Origin: PVC group bacterium
GTDB lineage: Bacteria > Verrucomicrobiota > Kiritimatiellia > CAIKKV01 > CAITUY01
Direction of reading: 5' to 3'
NCBI GenBank assembly: GCA_945890715.1
Contig: CAMDCX010000010.1
Coordinates: forward strand, 1-52,840
DNA length: 52,840 nt
Positions 48,298-52,840 of the stretch are shown here, piece after piece. Every line of letters begins with the position of its first letter. The stretch's first letter is position 1. Under the pieces are notes generated by a model. The model saw nothing but the letters and a program-made list of their open reading frames with translations. It was not told where the DNA came from and made no database searches. The translations under genes were made by a program, and so were the position numbers.

Positions 48298-49356
48298 TCA
48301 TTGCGAAACTCTAAAGAACCGCTTCCGGAAGTACAGCGCCACGTTCACGAGACCGATCAATACCGGCACTTCCACCAGTGGCCCAATCACAGCCGCGAAC
48401 GCTGCGCCGTGGTTAATCCCGAACACGCCCACGGCCACAGCAATGGCCAGTTCGAAATTATTACTGGCCGCCGTGAAGGAGAGGGTTGCCGACTTGGCAT
48501 AAGTAGCGCCCGCCTTGGCGCTCATCCAGAAGCTCACCAGGAACATCGTTACAAAGTAAATCAAAAGCGGCACGGCAATCAAAATCACGTCACCGGGCTT
48601 GGCGACGATCTTCTGACCCTGCATGGAGAACATGACCACAATGGTGAACAACAAGGCGATCAGGGTCATGGGCGAGATTCTGGGGATGAATTTTTCATGA
48701 TACCAAACCTTCCCCTTCACCTTCACCAGAATGAGTCGGGTCAGCATGCCGGCAATGAAGGGAATCCCCAGATAGATGAACACGCTTTCGGCAATCTGCT
48801 TCATGGTCACATTCACCACCACGCCCGAAAGCCCGAGCAGAGGCGGGAGTTTCGTCACAAAAAGCCAGGCAAACAGGCTGTAAAACAGAACCTGAAAGAT
48901 CGAATTGAATGCCACCAGCCCCGCGCAATACTCCGTGTCACCCTTCGCCAGATCATTCCACACAATCACCATGGCAATGCAGCGTGCCAAACCGATCATG
49001 ATCAACCCGATCATGAATTCCGGCTGACCCCTCAGGAAAACAATGGCTAAGGCAGTCATCAGAATGGGTCCAACCACCCAATTCTGAACCAGACTCAATC
49101 CAAGAATCTTGAAATCCCGGAAGACATCACCCAGCTCTTCATACTTCACCTTGGCCAAAGGCGGATACATCATCAGGATTAAGCCGACAGCAATGGGGAT
49201 GCTGGTTTGAGTCCCTTCCGGTCTCAACCCGCCGATCCAGTTTCCAAAGGCAGGCACGACATAGCCCAGCGCGACCCCCACCCCCATCGCCAGAAAAATC
49301 CAAAGCGTCAAATATCGATCCAGAAAGGATAATTGTTGTGTAATTTTCTCAGACAT
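48298..49356 (-). CDS. acr3: Acr3-type arsenite efflux permease
   Basis: 352 residues, ten predicted helices. Exports arsenite across the inner membrane. Family hallmarks: [68 protein letters not shown] with conserved Cys126, [18 protein letters not shown] and [19 protein letters not shown] near the end. It is last in the ars operon, 23 bp after arsC. It works with ArsC, which supplies arsenite from arsenate. Confidence 0.95.
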   Translation of the reverse strand: MSEKITQQLSFLDRYLTLWIFLAMGVGVALGYVVPAFGNWIGGLRPEGTQTSIPIAVGLILMMYPPLAKVKYEELGDVFRDFKILGLSLVQNWVVGPILMTALAIVFLRGQPEFMIGLIMIGLARCIAMVIVWNDLAKGDTEYCAGLVAFNSIFQVLFYSLFAWLFVTKLPPLLGLSGVVVNVTMKQIAESVFIYLGIPFIAGMLTRLILVKVKGKVWYHEKFIPRISPMTLIALLFTIVVMFSMQGQKIVAKPGDVILIAVPLLIYFVTMFLVSFWMSAKAGATYAKSATLSFTAASNNFELAIAVAVGVFGINHGAAFAAVIGPLVEVPVLIGLVNVALYFRKRFFRVSQ

Positions 49357-49379
49357 AGTCGTGTTTCTCCAGGCTTCCC

Positions 49380-49805
49380 TTACAGGGACACCAACACTTC
49401 AGGGCACTTCTCCACAAACTTCCTGATCTCATCCCGAACACGCCGGTAACAATCCAGTTTTTCTTCGTCTGTCTTAACTTCCTTGGCCATCCGGGGCGGA
49501 TCCTGAAATCCCACATGCACGACTTTGGCCTTGCGAAGAAAGAGCGGACAGGATTCATGGGCGTTGTCACACACTGTCACCACGTAGTCGAACTCAACAT
49601 CTTTCAGTTCATCCACATGCTTCGAGCGGTGCCCGGTAATATCGATCCCGGCCTCTGCCATAACTTTTATGGCACTGGGGTTCATCCCATGAGTTTCAAT
49701 TCCCGCCGAGTAAGCCTCAATCACATCCCCTTTAAGCTGCCGCGCCCACCCCTCCGCCATCTGGCTCCGACAAGAATTTCCCGTACAAAGAAATAATACC
49801 TTCAT
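49380..49805 (-). CDS. arsC: Arsenate reductase, thioredoxin-dependent (ArsC, LMW-PTPase fold)
   Basis: 141 residues. The P-loop CTGNSCRS starts at Cys7 (CX5R), with the resolving cysteines Cys79 and Cys86 in [13 protein letters not shown], as in the S. aureus pI258-type enzyme. DPP (102-104) supplies the general-acid Asp. Reduces arsenate to arsenite for export by Acr3. It follows the P-type ATPase gene by 10 bp in one transcript. Confidence 0.95.
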   Translation of the reverse strand: MKVLFLCTGNSCRSQMAEGWARQLKGDVIEAYSAGIETHGMNPSAIKVMAEAGIDITGHRSKHVDELKDVEFDYVVTVCDNAHESCPLFLRKAKVVHVGFQDPPRMAKEVKTDEEKLDCYRRVRDEIRKFVEKCPEVLVSL

Positions 49806-49815
49806 ACTTCACCTT

Positions 49816-51708
49816 TCATAATTTCCCTGTTCGCCCCTTCGACCAGAGCAACAGCGTCGAACTGACCACAACCGTCACACAACCCGCTTCCTGAAAAATA
49901 ACCGCAAGAATGGGTGTCATCAGTCCGACAACGCTCAGGGTGAGGCCGATAACGTTATAGATCATCGAAAAGAAGATGTTCAGTTTGATTCGTCGAAGCA
50001 CTTTCCGGGACATCCACATAAAGTCCGCAACGCCTGAAATATTATCATTCATCAGGGTAACATCGGCCGTTTCAATGGCGACATCGGTGCCTGCAGCACC
50101 CATGGCAATACCCACATCAGCCTGAGCCAGGGCGGGCGCATCGTTGACGCCATCGCCGATCATTCCAACAACCTGCCCCTGCGCCTGACATTTCTTAACG
50201 AACGCCTGTTTCTGTTCGGGAAGGAGTTCGGCCTCAAAGTCGTCCACACCGATCACTCGGGCAACGGCGGCGGCCACCTGCGGATTGTCCCCCGTCAACA
50301 TGGTAATCCGTTTGACGCCCATTCCCCGTAGGGCGAGGATGGTGGCGGGCATTTCCGGACGAATCTCGTCGGCAATTGCCAGCAATCCCACCACCTCGTC
50401 ATGATAGGCGACCAGCACCGCAGTGCGACCCTGTTCCGATTGTTGCGCGATGGCCTGCTCTACGTGAGGAGTGAGGCGTAATCCGGCGACCTGAAAAAAT
50501 GAGGGCTTGCCCACCCGGATCCGGATAGCACCCCATGTGGCCTCCACACCCATGCCGGCGGCGCTCTTAAAGTGATCAGGGTCCGGAATGGATTGCCCCG
50601 TTCCTGCCGCCAGAATGGCCCGGCCCAACGGATGCTCTGAGTATTTCTCGGCGATACAGGCCAAATGCAGAATGTCATCCGTAGAGCGATCACTGAAACT
50701 GATGATGTCCATAACCTTCGGTTTGCCGAAAGTAAATGTTCCTGTCTTGTCGACCAGGAGGTGGTCAATCTTGTGCGCAAGCTCCAGAAACATCCCCCCT
50801 TTGATCAAGATCGCCCGTTTGGCCATGTTCGAGATGCCGGCCGTCACCGCAGTCGGGGTGGCGATGGCAAAGGCACAGGGACAAGCCACCAGCAGAACCG
50901 AAACCGCCGCCTTGACGTCACCGGTAACAAAATAGGCCACAATAGCCAACACGACAACCGTGGGCAGAAACCACGTCGTGAAACGGTCGGCCAGGTTTTG
51001 GATGGGAGCCCGCGCACCCTGGGCTTCCTGTACCAGATGGACAATTCGAGCCAGCGTGGTGGAGTCACCGACTCGCTCAGTCTTGATCTCCAACCGACCC
51101 GATTCGTTGAGTGTTCCGCTGAACACGGGGCACCCGGGTAATTTCTCCACCGACATGGATTCGCCGGTGATGGGAGCCTGGTTGACACTGCTCGCGCCGC
51201 TAATCACCGTGCCGTCCACTGGAATCCGCTCGCCGGGACGCACCATAATCAAGTCGCCAGCGTGAAGCTCGGTAACGAGCACGGTGACTTCCCCGCCGTT
51301 CCGACTCACCGTCGCGGTCTGTGGCGCCAGATCCAGAAGGGCTCGAATACTGCGACGTGTCTTATCGAGCGCATAACTCTCCAGCGCCCCGACCACCGAC
51401 ATAATAAGGATGATGATGGCCGCCGGACGGAATTCTCCTATGGCAATGGTTGCAGCAATCGCCACAGTCACGAACACGTTGACCGTGATCCTTCTGCGGA
51501 AGGCATCCTTGAAACCCGTCATAAAACGCGGTATTCCCCCCAGCAGGACAGCCGCCAGTGCCAGGAACGCATTTAGATAAACGGGGCCGATCTCCCACTG
51601 AGCGAGTCCCCAACTCAGCAGGATTAACCCCAGGATCAGGGCAGGAGCAAAGGCAAATACCAAAATCTCCCGGCGCATTTCGGAACGAATAGTATGAGAA
51701 TCAGACAT
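49816..51708 (-). CDS. P1B-type heavy-metal ATPase in the ars operon
   Basis: 630 residues. Metal-binding CPC (276-278) in helix 6, TGES (181-184), phosphorylated Asp320 in DKTGTFTFGKP (Phe where most have Leu), SEHPLGRAI (His359), [20 protein letters not shown]. Family (ZntA/CadA/CopA) pumps export soft or transition metals. The N-terminal cytoplasmic metal-binding domain normally present is missing; the chain starts within about 12 residues of the first helix. The 55-residue Cys-rich gene just upstream shares a 0-bp junction (TAA-ATG) and may be a detached metal-binding partner. Which metal is pumped is unclear. Confidence 0.92.
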   Translation of the reverse strand: MSDSHTIRSEMRREILVFAFAPALILGLILLSWGLAQWEIGPVYLNAFLALAAVLLGGIPRFMTGFKDAFRRRITVNVFVTVAIAATIAIGEFRPAAIIILIMSVVGALESYALDKTRRSIRALLDLAPQTATVSRNGGEVTVLVTELHAGDLIMVRPGERIPVDGTVISGASSVNQAPITGESMSVEKLPGCPVFSGTLNESGRLEIKTERVGDSTTLARIVHLVQEAQGARAPIQNLADRFTTWFLPTVVVLAIVAYFVTGDVKAAVSVLLVACPCAFAIATPTAVTAGISNMAKRAILIKGGMFLELAHKIDHLLVDKTGTFTFGKPKVMDIISFSDRSTDDILHLACIAEKYSEHPLGRAILAAGTGQSIPDPDHFKSAAGMGVEATWGAIRIRVGKPSFFQVAGLRLTPHVEQAIAQQSEQGRTAVLVAYHDEVVGLLAIADEIRPEMPATILALRGMGVKRITMLTGDNPQVAAAVARVIGVDDFEAELLPEQKQAFVKKCQAQGQVVGMIGDGVNDAPALAQADVGIAMGAAGTDVAIETADVTLMNDNISGVADFMWMSRKVLRRIKLNIFFSMIYNVIGLTLSVVGLMTPILAVIFQEAGCVTVVVSSTLLLWSKGRTGKL

Positions 51709-51876
51709 TTACTTCTTCTTTCCATCTCCCCCACCCTTGTCGACTTTAGCCTTCTTCTCGTCACCCGCATGGCAACCACAACCCGGCCCGCAACCGTCAT
51801 TGCTCTTGGCGATCGATTCCTTCAATAACGTCCAGAGGCCCTTTTTCTTTTCATTATCCTTCGCTGTATTATTCAT
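51709..51876 (-). CDS. Small Cys-rich protein in the ars operon
   Basis: 55 residues, found by reading the gap between arsR and the ATPase. ATG 51876 follows GGGAGGG at 5 nt. The stop at 51709 abuts the ATPase ATG at 51708. Sequence: charged N-terminus, helical KKKGLWTLLKESIAKS, a metal-site-like cluster DGCGPGCGCHAG (Cys29, Cys33, Cys35, His36), then a Lys/Gly-rich tail. No domain recognised. The C-x3-C-x-C-H cluster could bind As(III) or a soft metal for the adjacent ATPase or ArsR, an inference from context. Confidence 0.72.
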   Translation of the reverse strand: MNNTAKDNEKKKGLWTLLKESIAKSNDGCGPGCGCHAGDEKKAKVDKGGGDGKKK

Positions 51877-51891
51877 CTTCGCCCTCCCTTT

Positions 51892-52251
51892 TTAGAATAT
51901 TCTGCGGCACACTGATTCCATGCCCTCCTTGCAAATCGCTTTTAGATGCTTCTGATCCTCGACGATACGAGCCGTACCCTCAAAATCCTCAAACATCAAC
52001 GCCAGCAATTTCCTCGTGGAGGGAGTTCTGAACTCCCGAGACAACCGGTAGTACATCCACCGTCCGTCCTTCCGACTTTCCACCAGTCGCGCCGCCCGCA
52101 GGATAGACAGGTGCTTCGAAACGGTCGACGGCGCCAATTCCAGTAGGGCAATTAGTTGGCAAACACACAACTCCCCGCCCCTCAGCGCACAGAGCGCCCG
52201 CAACCGCGTTTCATCCGCCAACGCCTTCAACACATCCAATCGATCCTGCAT
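51892..52251 (-). CDS. arsR: ArsR-family metalloregulatory repressor
   Basis: 119 residues from ATG 52251, preceded by GGGAGGG at about 4 nt; a TTG reading from 52263 is rejected. Winged helix with LKALADETRLRALCALRGG, the metal-sensing ELCVCQL (Cys29, Cys31) at the alpha-3 helix, and the recognition helix PSTVSKHLSILRAARLVESRKDGRWMYYRL. It represses its operon and releases DNA when As(III)/Sb(III) binds the cysteines. First gene of the operon, with the operator at 52270-52289. Confidence 0.95.
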   Translation of the reverse strand: MQDRLDVLKALADETRLRALCALRGGELCVCQLIALLELAPSTVSKHLSILRAARLVESRKDGRWMYYRLSREFRTPSTRKLLALMFEDFEGTARIVEDQKHLKAICKEGMESVCRRIF

Positions 52252-52269
52252 ACACCCTCCCAATAATTC

Positions 52270-52289
52270 GTTATATGGCGAAATATAAC
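52270..52289. promoter_or_regulatory. ArsR operator
   Basis: GTTATAT and ATATAAC form a perfect 7-bp inverted repeat with a 6-bp spacer (GGCGAA), the AT-rich dyad typical of ArsR/SmtB sites. It overlaps the -10 box of the ars promoter, so binding would block transcription. Confidence 0.75.
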
Positions 52290-52310
52290 AATGTTAGTTA
52301 CTGGCGTCAA
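52282..52310 (-). promoter_or_regulatory. ars operon promoter
   Basis: Minus strand TTGACG (52310-52305), exactly 17 bp, then TATATT (52287-52282). Five of six bases match consensus in each box. The transcript would begin near 52275, giving a short leader before the arsR ATG at 52251. Confidence 0.7.
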
Positions 52311-52388
52311 TGTTCTTTATAACGGAATGGATTCGGAAAAAGTGACAAGGAGATAGGAGCGACCCATCGCGACTTTGTAAAAATCTAA

Positions 52389-52460
52389 AAAGCGATCCAG
52401 GAGTCCACCGCCAAGCACAATCAATTCCTGAAAGAGCTAGGCCTTCCTTTGATTCCATAG
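52389..52460 (+). pseudogene. Remnant of a type I restriction-modification HsdM C-terminus
   Basis: After an in-frame stop, codons 52389-52457 read KAIQESTAKHNQFLKELG followed by LPLIP and TAG. This is the typical end of type I DNA methyltransferase subunits (IxxSxxKHNxFLxELGLPxL). Nothing upstream continues the domain, and arsR promoter DNA starts about 75 bp away. It is a decayed scrap. Confidence 0.5.
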
Positions 52461-52530
52461 CCGTGCCTCCAATCTCGGACTCATTATTAGGCAATGCTAA
52501 ACAGGTTGCGCAATCAGTCGCCCTCACGCT

Positions 52531-52707
52531 TCATTGCCGTTTAACATCAGCGGCGATCCCCACCTGCTTCACCATCTTGTCAAAGTCGGATTCATAGAGC
52601 CGATCCTGAACGATCCGGTATTTCTCGAATTCGCTTTCGGCAAAGGCTTGGGCAATGTCATGAGTGACCTTGCCGGGATGATCCAGAATATCCGGTCGAT
52701 GGACAAA
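52531..52707 (-). pseudogene. RhuM-family C-terminal remnant, cut by an insertion-sequence end
   Basis: The minus frame from about 52707 to TGA 52531 reads FVHRPDILDHPGKVTHDIA and EFEKYRIVQDRLYESDFDK, ending DVKRQ. This matches the C-terminus of RhuM-type proteins, which often sit in type I restriction loci. The upstream part of the gene is replaced by the repeats of an insertion sequence starting at 52707. No start codon remains, so it is a broken gene. Confidence 0.6.
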
Positions 52708-52840
52708 GTAAGTTAGCTTTTGGCGGAGTAAGTTAGCCTGGGGGCGCGGTTAGTCTGTCCGAAAACGGTGCCGAGTGCAGGTGTTTGCGGTGGATATGGG
52801 CATGAAGGCATGGTTTGTGGAGTCCGGGGTGCCGAAAAAG
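52707..52840 (+). mobile_element. Left end of an insertion sequence (IS21-like guess), runs off the window
   Basis: AGTAAGTTAGC occurs at 52707-52717 and 52727-52737, a 20-bp spacing, with a degenerate third copy near 52747. Multiple terminal repeats of about 20 bp are an IS21-family habit. A frame opens at 52796 (or GTG 52781) and reads MGMKAWFVESGVPKK to the window edge, resembling the start of an IS21-type transposase (a helix before an IARRLG-type HTH). The family call is an inference from these two features. Confidence 0.5.
52796..52840 (+). CDS. Transposase N-terminus (partial, runs off the right edge)
   Basis: Fifteen codons, MGMKAWFVESGVPKK, open to the edge. A GTG at 52781 would add VFAVD. 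Too short to identify alone. Its place just inside the terminal repeats of a presumed insertion sequence is the reason for the call. Confidence 0.35.
   Translation, partial: MGMKAWFVESGVPKK

Noticed and set aside
52294-52527. 77-codon minus-strand ORF
   Set aside because: No recognised domain, crosses the ars promoter and the HsdM scrap, and probably opens by chance in decayed DNA.
1-52840. CRISPR arrays, tRNA or rRNA genes
   Set aside because: No repeat-spacer arrays, cloverleaf-type sequences or rRNA-like stretches were recognised on either strand when reading by eye.

Overview
The window looks like chromosome of a GC-rich (by eye, upper 50s %) Gram-negative bacterium. It encodes murG, a GDP-fucose branch, a periplasmic-glucan synthase and a biotin-dependent Na+-pumping decarboxylase, which suggests a fermentative or facultative anaerobe that can respire little or not at all. 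The mix resembles environmental PVC-type (Kiritimatiellota/Verrucomicrobiota-like) genomes, but no rRNA or other phylogenetic marker is present, so this is a guess.

Layout. (1) 1-727: an edge-truncated LacI-type DNA-binding protein with a very long Pro/Glu-rich tail, read leftward from a promoter that overlaps a perfect 18-bp LacI-type operator. (2) 893-9361, mostly plus strand: an AzgA-like nucleobase permease, a small secreted protein (minus), then a tight run of a membrane protein, murG, pyrK, pyrD, fucose synthase, a membrane-anchored unknown and GtrA, i.e. envelope and pyrimidine housekeeping. (3) 19082 down to 9317, minus strand: a seven-gene operon with a zinc-ribbon SDR, a histidine kinase, an NtrC-type regulator, OppB, OppC, RNase R and a DUF3108-like secreted protein. 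Three of its gene junctions carry short 7-bp-periodic repeats. (4) 19216-19423: a 208-bp MITE-like element with perfect 24-bp terminal inverted repeats and a 9-bp target duplication. (5) 28792 down to 19450, minus strand: a second seven-gene operon with a DUF2582 winged helix, an opine-dehydrogenase-like enzyme, a CmpX-like membrane protein, a B12-binding mutase-like protein, MscS, a CtpF/PacL-like P-type ATPase and an asparagine-synthase-like amidotransferase. Divergent to it lie a 2843-residue cyclic beta-1,2-glucan synthase, a 26-codon leader ORF, transaldolase, PPK2 and phosphoketolase (28973-42198). Together these look like an osmotic/energy-stress locus and are the best candidate for a little-described system.

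(6) 42241-44740: a NarX/NarL-like two-component pair (minus). (7) 44830-48287: oadG-oadA-oadB, a Na+-translocating decarboxylase (plus). (8) 52251 down to 48298, minus strand: an arsenic operon with arsR, a 55-residue Cys-rich protein, a P1B-type ATPase without its own metal-binding domain, arsC and acr3, behind a clear promoter/operator. (9) 52320-52840: decayed accessory DNA with an HsdM C-terminal scrap, a RhuM C-terminal scrap and the left end of an insertion sequence that runs off the window.

No tRNA, rRNA or CRISPR array was recognised. Family assignments come from reading protein motifs by eye; no database search was run.
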